Shown piece after piece: positions 13,456 to 21,952 of a stretch of DNA of 36,349 nt. Made by a program: the position numbers and the translations under genes. Each line of letters opens with the position of its first letter. Positions within the stretch are counted from its first letter, which is position 1. The notes beneath the pieces are model-generated. The model saw only the letters and a program-made list of their open reading frames with translations. It did not search any database and was not told where the DNA came from. The stretch is from a virus. The stretch is taken from the IMG/VR virus record IMGVR_UViG_3300031999_003301, positions 1-36,349 of that record; one strand, given 5' to 3'.

Positions 13456-15450
13456 ATGTCATATTGGAGTAGAAATACTAGTAGGTCTTCACCTTCCTTA
13501 GATAACGTGTCCCTACACGGTGGAATGAAACTTTCTGGTGGTGGTAATATATCCGATGCTTTTTATGAAATAGAACCAGCAGTAGTGTTGGATATTATTA
13601 TTGACAATAGCCATCCCTGGTTCAAAAAATACGAATACGTCAGGGAACAATGGCCTATAAGTGTTTATGACAAAATGCCCGATAGAGGTGATAACGACTA
13701 TACTTGGGTAGGTAGATGCTTGGTCAGACTCCTTCATACTCAAAGAGGATTGGAAAAAGAAGATTTGGTGTGGGCAATGCCACTGGAATCCAACTTATCT
13801 GAGTTTCCTATAATGAATGAAATTGTAGGTGTCATTTTTCATATGGGACAGTATTTCTACACAAAGAAATTAAACCTGTTCAATACTCTCAACGCAAATG
13901 CCGACTTCAATATAGAGTTGAGTTATGGTGGTTTCAAGGTGGGTGAGGAAACTAAAGGAAACAAAGAACTCAATACCAAAGCAACAGAATACAAAGGACC
14001 AGAATCCAAACTCAATGAAAAGGGTAATACGGGATATAAGGGTGCTTTGGGAAGATATTTCAAATACAATCAAAGAATACGCACTATTAGAAGAAGAGAA
14101 GGTGATTTAATCATTGAAGGTAGATTCGGTCACTCAATCCGTTTCGGTACTTACGATGATAACAGAGGCAATGATAGTGCTAGTCCAGATAAAGACTATC
14201 AGGATAAGGGTGGAAATCCATTCATTCTCATTCGTAATCGTCAACGACCTTTGAAAAAGATTGGCGAATCGCAACAGTGTTATGAGAATTCTGATATTCC
14301 ACCTGTAATAGGAACACCCACTGAGAAAAACGTTGGTGGTTATTTTGATAAATATGGTGGAGAGGATGTTAATAATGATGGTACGTCTATACACATCACA
14401 TCAGGTGCTACTCTAAGTGATTTTCATACAAACTGTTTCAAAGTAATGTGGGGTGATAAACCAGAAGAACAGGTAAAATTTAACGGGGCCACCAAATTCA
14501 AATTTCCTAAGCTGATGAATGATCAGATAGTGATAAACAGTGAAAGAGTCATTCTTTCTGCTAAAAAATATGAAATGTTCGCATATTCTAAAAAGAGAAT
14601 GGCATTCGTTACTGATGATGAATATACTGTAGATTCCCACAATCAAATGGTTCTTACTACCAATACTAAGATAGTCTTAAATTCGCCTGCCATTTATTTA
14701 GGAGAATACAACAAGACGGATGAACCTGTTTTGCTTGGACAAACTACTACAAATTGGTTATATGACCTTTGTGAATGGTTAAAAACACATACTCACTGGC
14801 ATAAACATAACCATCCCGATGGCGATCCAAGTGAAGGTATGACGGGACAACCAGACCAAGCTTCTCCAAATCAAACACAAATACCTGTACAAATAGCATC
14901 CTTGATAGTATTACAAAATAGGTTGGATTTGAATATGAGTAGAAGGGTTTTCGTGACTGGTGGTGGATTAGCACCAGGACAAGATGGTGGTAACATTACA
15001 AACGGTTCACCACCAGTAAAAATTTCTATACCATCAGGAGCAGGATGTCCTGGAGGATTTAAAGGGTTGGATTATCGTCAAAGTACTGCAGCAGCGGCAG
15101 CAGCTTTTAACTCTGCTTTGAATAAAGCCGACTCTATTGCTGATGACCCAGCTAAGAGTGATGCTCAAAAAGTAGCAGAACTGAAAGCGCTTCCAGCAGC
15201 AGATAAAGCAACTGCTGCTAAAGGTGGTGGGTGTGGTGGAAGAAAAGCAAGCAGAACAGGAATATTCTCTTCTCAGTCATATGCACCGGAAACCGCTGAA
15301 GAATCTGCTTCCAGACAGGCCGATTTAGTTAAGTGGGATTATAGAAACTCTCTCTTGAAGAAGGCAGGCATCACAGAATCAGATGGCGCACCACCACCAA
15401 ACGTTGATGTAAACGATTGGACACAGACAGTTGTTGGTACCTTCAAATAA
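13456..15450 (+). CDS. Baseplate hub/spike-like protein with HxHxHxHxH motif
   Basis: A 664-residue protein. Early segments such as FPIMNEIVGVIFHMGQYFY and EGRFGHSIRFGTYDD fit the OB-fold region of gp5/VgrG/gpV-type spike proteins. The middle has beta-rich repeats (KIVLNSPAIYLG). Residues 445-453 are HTHWHKHNH, five alternating His that could face one side of a strand. In known trimeric spikes and fibre tips HxH motifs bind iron. The C-terminal 150 residues are Ala/Gly-rich and look flexible. No lysozyme domain like that of T4 gp5 is seen. Position just before gp25 and gp6 supports a spike (P2 gene V position). Probably trimeric at the tail tip; this is inference. Confidence 0.62.
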   Translation: MSYWSRNTSRSSPSLDNVSLHGGMKLSGGGNISDAFYEIEPAVVLDIIIDNSHPWFKKYEYVREQWPISVYDKMPDRGDNDYTWVGRCLVRLLHTQRGLEKEDLVWAMPLESNLSEFPIMNEIVGVIFHMGQYFYTKKLNLFNTLNANADFNIELSYGGFKVGEETKGNKELNTKATEYKGPESKLNEKGNTGYKGALGRYFKYNQRIRTIRRREGDLIIEGRFGHSIRFGTYDDNRGNDSASPDKDYQDKGGNPFILIRNRQRPLKKIGESQQCYENSDIPPVIGTPTEKNVGGYFDKYGGEDVNNDGTSIHITSGATLSDFHTNCFKVMWGDKPEEQVKFNGATKFKFPKLMNDQIVINSERVILSAKKYEMFAYSKKRMAFVTDDEYTVDSHNQMVLTTNTKIVLNSPAIYLGEYNKTDEPVLLGQTTTNWLYDLCEWLKTHTHWHKHNHPDGDPSEGMTGQPDQASPNQTQIPVQIASLIVLQNRLDLNMSRRVFVTGGGLAPGQDGGNITNGSPPVKISIPSGAGCPGGFKGLDYRQSTAAAAAAFNSALNKADSIADDPAKSDAQKVAELKALPAADKATAAKGGGCGGRKASRTGIFSSQSYAPETAEESASRQADLVKWDYRNSLLKKAGITESDGAPPPNVDVNDWTQTVVGTFK

Positions 15451-15477
15451 TTGATGGTGCTATATGAAAACCAACGA

Positions 15478-15485
15478 TATTTATA
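15478..15485 (+). promoter_or_regulatory. TATTTATA late-type promoter box
   Basis: Exact TATTTATA, starting 15 bp before the ATG at 15493, in the gap after the spike-like gene. It supports ATG 15493 as the start over the upstream TTG. Confidence 0.55.
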
Positions 15486-15492
15486 TACACAT

Positions 15493-16041
15493 ATGAAGAC
15501 ACAAGAACTAAGACAAATTCTACGTAAACTCATTAAAGAAGAAGTAGCTGCTGAAGTAAGCAAGGCTATGGGTAAGGTATTGGTAGAAATGGTTAAAGAA
15601 ATTAAGTCCGGCGGCCGTTCTACTATTATAGAAGAAGATGTGACTCCGGATGTTCCAATTCTACATACCAAAAATCCAAAACTTAACGGTGTATTGGCTG
15701 AAACTGCCAGACATTTTAAACCAAACCAAAGAACCGCTGATGAAGCCGCCCTTGGTCTTGCTGCGTTGATGGAAGGTGGATTTGATAAAATCGGACAAAA
15801 TGAGTCGGTTGGTGTCGAACCACCATCTACTAAACTAGATTTTCTAAAACAAATGGTAAGTACTGGGCCAGCATCTATGAGTCAACCATCTGCTTTGGAT
15901 GGTGGCGCTGAAGTACCTGATGCTCTCAAGAAAGTATTCAAAAAAGATTTTAGAGCGGTAATGAAACGTATAGATGAACAGAAAAATGGTACGGCTAGTG
16001 GTGGGTACATAGACCCATCCAAAGTTATAATGAACGGATAA
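15493..16041 (+). CDS. Small baseplate-region protein with N-terminal coiled coil
   Basis: A 182-residue protein. The first 45 residues form a likely coiled coil (TQELRQILRKLIKEEVAAEV), followed by a flexible Pro/Gly/Thr-rich middle (EEDVTPDVP, SALDGGAEVP) and a basic segment KKVFKKDFRAVMKRIDEQ. The frame reaches back to a TTG at 15451, but ATG 15493 follows a TATTTATA box and starts the coil. It lies between the spike-like gene and gp25, joined to gp25 by the junction TAATATG. It may connect or chaperone baseplate parts. I do not recognise a named family. Confidence 0.7.
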   Translation: MKTQELRQILRKLIKEEVAAEVSKAMGKVLVEMVKEIKSGGRSTIIEEDVTPDVPILHTKNPKLNGVLAETARHFKPNQRTADEAALGLAALMEGGFDKIGQNESVGVEPPSTKLDFLKQMVSTGPASMSQPSALDGGAEVPDALKKVFKKDFRAVMKRIDEQKNGTASGGYIDPSKVIMNG

Positions 16042-16042
16042 T

Positions 16043-16471
16043 ATGGCTACAATCAATCCAACGGCCGCGGTCCCTATCGGAATAACATTACCCATTCAGA
16101 ATGGGAATAGTGGTTATTTTGCGCAGTCGTTTGATACTCTTACACAAGTAAAAACTAATATTCTTAATCTTCTAAATACTCGTCCGGGTGAAAGAAGAAT
16201 GCAGCCTACATTTGGAAGTAGGTTGTGGAATCTTGTATTTGAACAAAACGTAGATACGTTGAAAGACCAAGCAGTAAACATCGTTACCGAAGATATTTTT
16301 TCGTGGATACCAAACGTGACGGTTATAGATGTAACAGCAAATCTATTAACAACCGACCAAATAACATCGAACAAGGATATTTATATGTTAAATATTGCTG
16401 TCAAATTCATGTTGAATATGACGAAACAAACTGACACAGTAGTAGTCACAATCAATAACGTAATGAGATAA
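16043..16471 (+). CDS. 25: Baseplate wedge protein gp25-like
   Basis: A 142-residue protein of the gp25/gpW family of contractile tails. FDTLTQVKTNILNLLNTRPGERRMQPTFGS is the hallmark region: the ERxMxPxFG stretch interacts with the gp6 and sheath interface. Gp25 starts sheath assembly on the baseplate. Length is close to T4 gp25 (132 residues). The gene follows the previous stop by one base (TAATATG) and is followed by gp6 in the same way, so the baseplate genes are translated as a coupled series. Confidence 0.92.
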   Translation: MATINPTAAVPIGITLPIQNGNSGYFAQSFDTLTQVKTNILNLLNTRPGERRMQPTFGSRLWNLVFEQNVDTLKDQAVNIVTEDIFSWIPNVTVIDVTANLLTTDQITSNKDIYMLNIAVKFMLNMTKQTDTVVVTINNVMR

Positions 16472-16472
16472 T

Positions 16473-18461
16473 ATGGCAACAACAACACAAAAATCATTTC
16501 AGCCAAAGAGTAAAGAAGTAAGGTATCTAAATAAAGATTTCTCAACATTTCGTGATAATCTAATCAACTTTGCTAAGTATTATTTTCCAAATAATTACAA
16601 AGATTTTACAGATGCTGCTCCTGGTATGCTGTTCATTGAAATGGCTTCTTACGTAGGTGATGTTCTTTCTTACTACACAGATTATACTTTTAAAGAAGGT
16701 CTTCTTTATAATACCACAGAAAGAAAAAACATTATTGCTTTAGCTAAATACCTTGGTTATACAACTAAGCCGTCACGGGGCGCAACAGGTAGGATTAACA
16801 TTTATCAAATTTGTCCTGCTACTTCTGATGGAGAAGGAAATTACATTCCTGATGAAAAATATCTTCTAAGCATAAAAGAAAATATGGAAGTATCCAATAA
16901 TGTTGGAGCTGCTTTTTTAACGTCCGAACCCATAAATTTTGCTGTAGATACACAACTATCTCCAAGAATTACTACCGTATATGAAAGAGACTCCATCGGT
17001 GTACCTACGTATTTTCTATTACAAAAATCTGCCAACATTCGTTCTGGAAGAGTGGTAACAAAGACATTTACTATTAATGCTATGCAACCATTTTTGAAAC
17101 TTTATCTTGGTGAGGATAATATTTTAGAGATTATTAACGTAGTTGACGCTGATAATAACAAATGGTATAATGTGGACTTTTTGGCTCAAGAAATGGTTTT
17201 GACTGATGTTCCAAATAATGATGCTTATGAAGGAAGTCTTGCTTTGTATAAAGGCACTGTTCCGTATATTCTCAATTATTTGAAGACTTCACGAAGATTT
17301 ACCATCAATGTTGATGAAAACAATCAAACATATTTGGAATTTGGCGCTGGAACTGATGGGTTTGCTGACGAAATTATCAATTTAAGTTCACAACAGATTG
17401 GGGTAGGATTGTCTAACATAAACAACCTTAATATATCACTTGATCCATCCAATTTTCTTAAAAATGATACTTATGGATTAGCTCCACAAAACACTACAAT
17501 CAGTGTTAGATACACAGTTGGTGGTGGTTTTGAATCGAATTCTCCATCAAATTCCGTTATTGTTATTGACTCATTTAATTTAGATAATACCACCGATGGA
17601 TTGTTACCAGAAGAAGCACAGATTCTTAACTCTGTAAGAACTTCTTTGAGAGTTAACAATGATGATGCAACGGTTGGTGGTGCTGGACCAGAAAGCGATG
17701 AAGATATACGCCAAAATGCTATTGCTGCTTTTGCCGCTCAAAACAGAATTGTCACACAGGAAGATTATCTGGCAAGAGTTTATGCACTTCCAGCAAAATA
17801 TGGTTCGGTTGCCAAAGCACAAGTTATTACTTACAACAGCTTAGACGTAAATCAGAATCAGATTTTGGTAGGAACAGTAAATGAACAGAATGTTGCAACA
17901 GTTGTAAATAATGATACTCAAAACTATTTCAGAAAAATTGCTTTTGATAGAAGTAATCCATTTGCTATCAATTTATATGTTTTGTCATTTGACCAGAATA
18001 AACAACTTACGGTACCAAACGAAGCGTTGGTTACTAATCTTTTGACTTATTTGAGAAAATATAGAATTTTGACTGACGGTATTAATGTTATAGATGGTTA
18101 TGTAATTAATATTGGTGTGGAATTTACAATAACAACGTTTAAAGGATATAATAAAAAAGATGTATTGTTAAATGCTATTTCGGCTGTTCAAAGCTTTTTT
18201 GATATTAACAAATGGGAATTTTCACAAGCAATCAATCTCAGTAGTTTGAAATTGGAAATTGCTAAAACGGAAGGTGTTCAGACCGTAGTATCATTGAAGA
18301 TTAAAAACCTTACTCCACTGACTACCAATGGTGGTATTTATTCTCCGGTAGAGTATGATATTAACGCAGCAACACAAAACGACATGGTTTTCCCTTCTTT
18401 GGACCCATCAATATTTGAAGTAAAATATCCTGATCAAGACATAAAGGGAACAGTATTATAA
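16473..18461 (+). CDS. 6: Baseplate wedge protein gp6-like (baseplate J family)
   Basis: A 662-residue protein, almost the length of T4 gp6 (660). The N-terminus has RYLNKDFSTFRDNLINFAKYYFP and APGMLFIEMASYVGDVLSYYTD, typical of gp6 of T4-like phages. The middle has the J-type segment PESDEDIRQNAIAAFAAQNRIVTQEDYLARV. Gp6 forms the iris-like inner ring of the baseplate with gp7 and gp25. It sits between gp25 and the DNRLRE-like protein with TAATATG junctions on both sides. No truncation or frameshift is seen. Confidence 0.92.
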   Translation: MATTTQKSFQPKSKEVRYLNKDFSTFRDNLINFAKYYFPNNYKDFTDAAPGMLFIEMASYVGDVLSYYTDYTFKEGLLYNTTERKNIIALAKYLGYTTKPSRGATGRINIYQICPATSDGEGNYIPDEKYLLSIKENMEVSNNVGAAFLTSEPINFAVDTQLSPRITTVYERDSIGVPTYFLLQKSANIRSGRVVTKTFTINAMQPFLKLYLGEDNILEIINVVDADNNKWYNVDFLAQEMVLTDVPNNDAYEGSLALYKGTVPYILNYLKTSRRFTINVDENNQTYLEFGAGTDGFADEIINLSSQQIGVGLSNINNLNISLDPSNFLKNDTYGLAPQNTTISVRYTVGGGFESNSPSNSVIVIDSFNLDNTTDGLLPEEAQILNSVRTSLRVNNDDATVGGAGPESDEDIRQNAIAAFAAQNRIVTQEDYLARVYALPAKYGSVAKAQVITYNSLDVNQNQILVGTVNEQNVATVVNNDTQNYFRKIAFDRSNPFAINLYVLSFDQNKQLTVPNEALVTNLLTYLRKYRILTDGINVIDGYVINIGVEFTITTFKGYNKKDVLLNAISAVQSFFDINKWEFSQAINLSSLKLEIAKTEGVQTVVSLKIKNLTPLTTNGGIYSPVEYDINAATQNDMVFPSLDPSIFEVKYPDQDIKGTVL

Positions 18462-18462
18462 T

Positions 18463-20976
18463 ATGCACCATTTTATTTATCCATCACAAGATACATACAT
18501 AACCAACGCGCTCGGATATGAAGGGCTAAATTTTGGATTGGATGAAATCCTGCGTGTAGGTACCAACGTTGAAACGATTAGAGTAACTGAACTTACATCT
18601 TCATACCCCATTGATGAAAGTGTTACAAATTATTGTGTACAAAATTTTTCTGGTTCTGTATATGGGACATCTTTATACGGCACCGCTTCATTTGCTTTAG
18701 GAACCATAATTGGTGGAGTATATTGTTGTCCTATTGGGTTCTCTTCATCATACTACACAGGGACATTGACGGGAAGTTATTTGTCTAATAGTTTGAGCTC
18801 TAGTAATTTTACTGGAAGTTTAACTGGATTTAGTGGAAGTATGAGCGGGTCAGTAAATGGGTATGTATCTGGGTCGTTAATTACAGAATATTTCTCTATA
18901 TTCAGTGGTTCCCTTGTAGGTTTTACAGGAAAAATAATTTCAGGTTTCGTGGTGGGATTAGGTACACGTAACAACGTTTACAAAAGAACGGTGATGGATA
19001 AGATTTATTCTAATAGAGCATTGGTTCAATTTGATATAACATCCATATCTCAATCAATCGTTAATGGTAATATAGCAAACCCATCATTTACTCTCAAAAT
19101 GAACATAGCGAGAGAATTTGAACTTCCAATCACGTATAAACTTTATGCTTTTCCAATTGCTGAAAGTTGGGTAATGGGAGACGGTTATCTTTCTGATGGT
19201 GGTTCCGAAGTAGGAGCCAGTTGGAATTACAGGGACCGTTATCAAGGGATTGTATGGTCAGCAACCGGATCAACGTATGTTCAGGGTATATCAGCAACAC
19301 AATCTTTTAATTATCAGGTCGGTGATATTAACATGGATGTTACCAACATAGCAAATGCGTGGTTGAATGGAAGTGTTCCTAATTATGGTATTCTTATATT
19401 AAGTAGTGATGAATTTGAGCCTACTGCCTCAGGCATGGCACTTTATTTTTTCAGCAAAGATACTAATACAATTTACGAACCTGTATTGGATGTTGGTTGG
19501 AATTCGGGGTCTGGTGGATGGTCTTGGGTGACTGGTAGTTTAACGACAGCCAGTATATCTACTAGTTCAATACCAGCAGGAATATATGGCACAGTGACAG
19601 ATAGCGGTTCAGTTAGTGGTCCTATTTATGGAACATTTACCGGATTTGGTGATATTGACGTTCAAATTAGCAATTCTCTTAGTTATTCATTTGATACAAA
19701 TACAACAACTTCGATAACAACATCATTAGCTAATGGTGTTATAAGCGGACTGGGGTTGTCTGGTAATATAATTAGCATGTCCATTTATGGACATATATCG
19801 GGGTCTGTTATTAGTTCTATTGTCAATGTGTATAGTAAATGTGGAGTTTGCCAACCACCACCAAATGCAAATACAGGTATTTGGTCAGGAAATGACCCTG
19901 GTAGTCAGGCGCCAGGTGGTGCCTGGTGGGTTAGCCAGTATAATGGATGGGATGCTAATGGTAGCGACCCGTGGGCTGGTTGGGATGCTGGTGGCGCTGA
20001 TTTTGCTTTGGATAGAGCCATACAATACCAAGGGCATGATGTTTATGGTTGGGGTCACGGCGATAATCCATTCAATCAATATGATTGGTGGGAATGGCCA
20101 GGAGCATTTTTCCACGGAGATACTAACGATTATACAACACATAACTGTAGTCATCATAACAGTGGTTCTGTGTGTGGTCAGGTAACATGTTCCTTACTTA
20201 TGGGAACTTTGTTGGATGGGACTTATAGTGGAAGTGTGTTTACATCAAGTTTTGTCAACGGATACATACTACAAAAGGGAATATTGATTGGTAATTGGAA
20301 TGAAGCAGAAATTCTTGGTACTCATTTAAGTTCAAGTTATCCTATTTTACCATCTTATCCAGACGTAGTGTATGTGACATTCTTTGGGCAGTATATTAAT
20401 GGATTAGCTTTTGGAAGTATAACAGGTCTTTCTGCTAGTTATGGTCTTTACAATTATGGTATTTTTGATGGTGTATTTGTTAATGGTTTACTGGCTGGAT
20501 TCCCAATTCATGCTCCGTTTAGTGGAAGTATATTAACTGCTAGTTTGTATTACACATCGAGTGTAACTTATACATCAAACTCACTTGACCCTGTAGATTT
20601 TAACAGGGGGTTTGTAACAGTCATTCAAAACGTTCCATCTACGGTGAAAGCTGGTAATGTAATTAGGGTAAATGTTTTTGCTCGTCCAGAATTTCCTATT
20701 AAGAATTTCAATCGCCAAACTCAATTTACCCAGTTTCTTACTCCACAATATTTGCCTTCATCGTCGTATTATGCGATTAAAGATAACGAAACCGAGCAAA
20801 TAATACTCGATTTTGATAATTATACGCAGATAAGTTGTGATACCAATGGAAATTACTTTATGTTAGACACAACAGCATTTCCACAAGAACGGTATTTTAA
20901 ACTTTTAATCAAGACAGAAAACAACGGGGCAATATACACCTTTGATAAAGGAAATGTATTCAAAATTGTGAGATAA
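18463..20976 (+). CDS. Baseplate/tail protein: DNRLRE-like domain interrupted by Gly/Ser repeats
   Basis: An 837-residue protein. Residues 5-35 (YPSQDTYITN, NFGLDEILRVG) and 184-345 (RALVQFDITSI, AESWVMGDG, VTNIANAWLNG, PNYGILIL, EPVLDV) together form a DNRLRE-type beta domain. Residues 36-183 insert Gly/Ser/Thr-rich repeats of the form GSxxGxxxGS. A second long insert (about 346-720) has more such repeats and a Trp/Gly/His-rich stretch (470-570, with PWAGWDAGG and YDWWEWPG). The C-terminal 110 residues are beta-rich (VNVFARPEFPI), possibly Ig-like. The DNRLRE fold is found in secreted and surface beta-proteins. The protein is probably exposed on the baseplate; exact role unknown. Confidence 0.65.
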   Translation: MHHFIYPSQDTYITNALGYEGLNFGLDEILRVGTNVETIRVTELTSSYPIDESVTNYCVQNFSGSVYGTSLYGTASFALGTIIGGVYCCPIGFSSSYYTGTLTGSYLSNSLSSSNFTGSLTGFSGSMSGSVNGYVSGSLITEYFSIFSGSLVGFTGKIISGFVVGLGTRNNVYKRTVMDKIYSNRALVQFDITSISQSIVNGNIANPSFTLKMNIAREFELPITYKLYAFPIAESWVMGDGYLSDGGSEVGASWNYRDRYQGIVWSATGSTYVQGISATQSFNYQVGDINMDVTNIANAWLNGSVPNYGILILSSDEFEPTASGMALYFFSKDTNTIYEPVLDVGWNSGSGGWSWVTGSLTTASISTSSIPAGIYGTVTDSGSVSGPIYGTFTGFGDIDVQISNSLSYSFDTNTTTSITTSLANGVISGLGLSGNIISMSIYGHISGSVISSIVNVYSKCGVCQPPPNANTGIWSGNDPGSQAPGGAWWVSQYNGWDANGSDPWAGWDAGGADFALDRAIQYQGHDVYGWGHGDNPFNQYDWWEWPGAFFHGDTNDYTTHNCSHHNSGSVCGQVTCSLLMGTLLDGTYSGSVFTSSFVNGYILQKGILIGNWNEAEILGTHLSSSYPILPSYPDVVYVTFFGQYINGLAFGSITGLSASYGLYNYGIFDGVFVNGLLAGFPIHAPFSGSILTASLYYTSSVTYTSNSLDPVDFNRGFVTVIQNVPSTVKAGNVIRVNVFARPEFPIKNFNRQTQFTQFLTPQYLPSSSYYAIKDNETEQIILDFDNYTQISCDTNGNYFMLDTTAFPQERYFKLLIKTENNGAIYTFDKGNVFKIVR

Positions 20977-20979
20977 GAT

Positions 20980-21951
20980 ATGGCAGATTTCAGCATAGAG
21001 ATATCGAATTACAAGAATTACGGTACTTACATTTACAAATTTGATGATGTAGGTAACGAATTGCTAAATCCATCGTCATCAATATTTCAGCAGGTTTATT
21101 TTGTTTTACCATTTGGAAATGTAGTATATGATAATTCGAAGATAGCATTATTTTATGACCCAACGTTTAAAGAATTTGTTCCACAAACAGGGTCAGAGAG
21201 TGTGTCAGTATTTCCACAAGAGGCCATTGACCAAATCAATGTTATTACAGCTGATAACATTGAATTACAGAACCAACTATTATCTCTAATCGGTAATAGC
21301 GAACAAAATAGTTCTGCAGCCGATGCATCGTTGGTAAAAAATATCATTATAAGTCTTAGAATTCAACTAGGTCAAGGAACTACAACATCGGACTTTGACA
21401 CGGTATTTCCATATATGCCAATTCCTGTAGAATTGAGAGACAGTACTACTAGTGTTCAGGTGGTCCCTTCTAGTGCTACATCCACAATTCAACCAACTAT
21501 TTTGACTACAACTTCAATTACTTCAAATAGTGAACAACCACCAATTCAGTCGGTTAAACCATCGGATTTGGGGGAATTAACGGATTCTGAGAGAATGGCA
21601 ATTTCAGCTTCGCTCGGTGGTGGAGCCACGACTCCAACAACTCCAACAATGAGAGGCGCAGTAACATTCGTAAGAGTTCAAAAGAATGTTATTACCAACA
21701 ATCATATGGTTGATAGTAAAGGTCATAAACTCGGTGGTGGGTATTACTCATATACAGTAAAAATCGTTGATGTGAACAACAATCAAATAGGAAATCAAAC
21801 TATAGAATTGAATGCGACTGTAAAGCAAGATTTATATTTAGGTAAAACCGTTCGTATAAACAACGTAAATTACAAAGCAATAGACCCAAAGAGAGGGGTG
21901 GCTTTAAATCCGGTTACTATCAATAGTAGTAATTATATAGGTTATTCATAA
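20980..21951 (+). CDS. Baseplate-region structural protein, 323 residues
   Basis: The N-terminal ~100 residues are beta-rich (NYGTYIYKFDDVGNELL, VYFVLPFGNVVYD). A short helical stretch (NIELQNQLLSLIGNS) follows, then a long Ser/Thr/Pro-rich linker (STTSVQVVPSSATST), and a C-terminal beta region with GGGYYSYTVKIVDVNN. It lies between the DNRLRE-like gene and the large wedge-type gene, starting 3 bp after the former and joined to the latter by TAATATG. The two-domain-plus-linker form suggests an adaptor. No named family is recognised. Confidence 0.7.
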   Translation: MADFSIEISNYKNYGTYIYKFDDVGNELLNPSSSIFQQVYFVLPFGNVVYDNSKIALFYDPTFKEFVPQTGSESVSVFPQEAIDQINVITADNIELQNQLLSLIGNSEQNSSAADASLVKNIIISLRIQLGQGTTTSDFDTVFPYMPIPVELRDSTTSVQVVPSSATSTIQPTILTTTSITSNSEQPPIQSVKPSDLGELTDSERMAISASLGGGATTPTTPTMRGAVTFVRVQKNVITNNHMVDSKGHKLGGGYYSYTVKIVDVNNNQIGNQTIELNATVKQDLYLGKTVRINNVNYKAIDPKRGVALNPVTINSSNYIGYS

Positions 21952-21952
21952 T

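Noticed and set aside
13456-15450. Tail lysozyme domain as in T4 gp5
   Set aside because: No lysozyme-type catalytic motif could be seen between the OB-like region and the beta-rich part.
19787-20185. 132-residue frame inside the DNRLRE-like gene
   Set aside because: Shadow of the Trp/Gly-rich segment in another frame; the main frame is continuous and explains the DNA.
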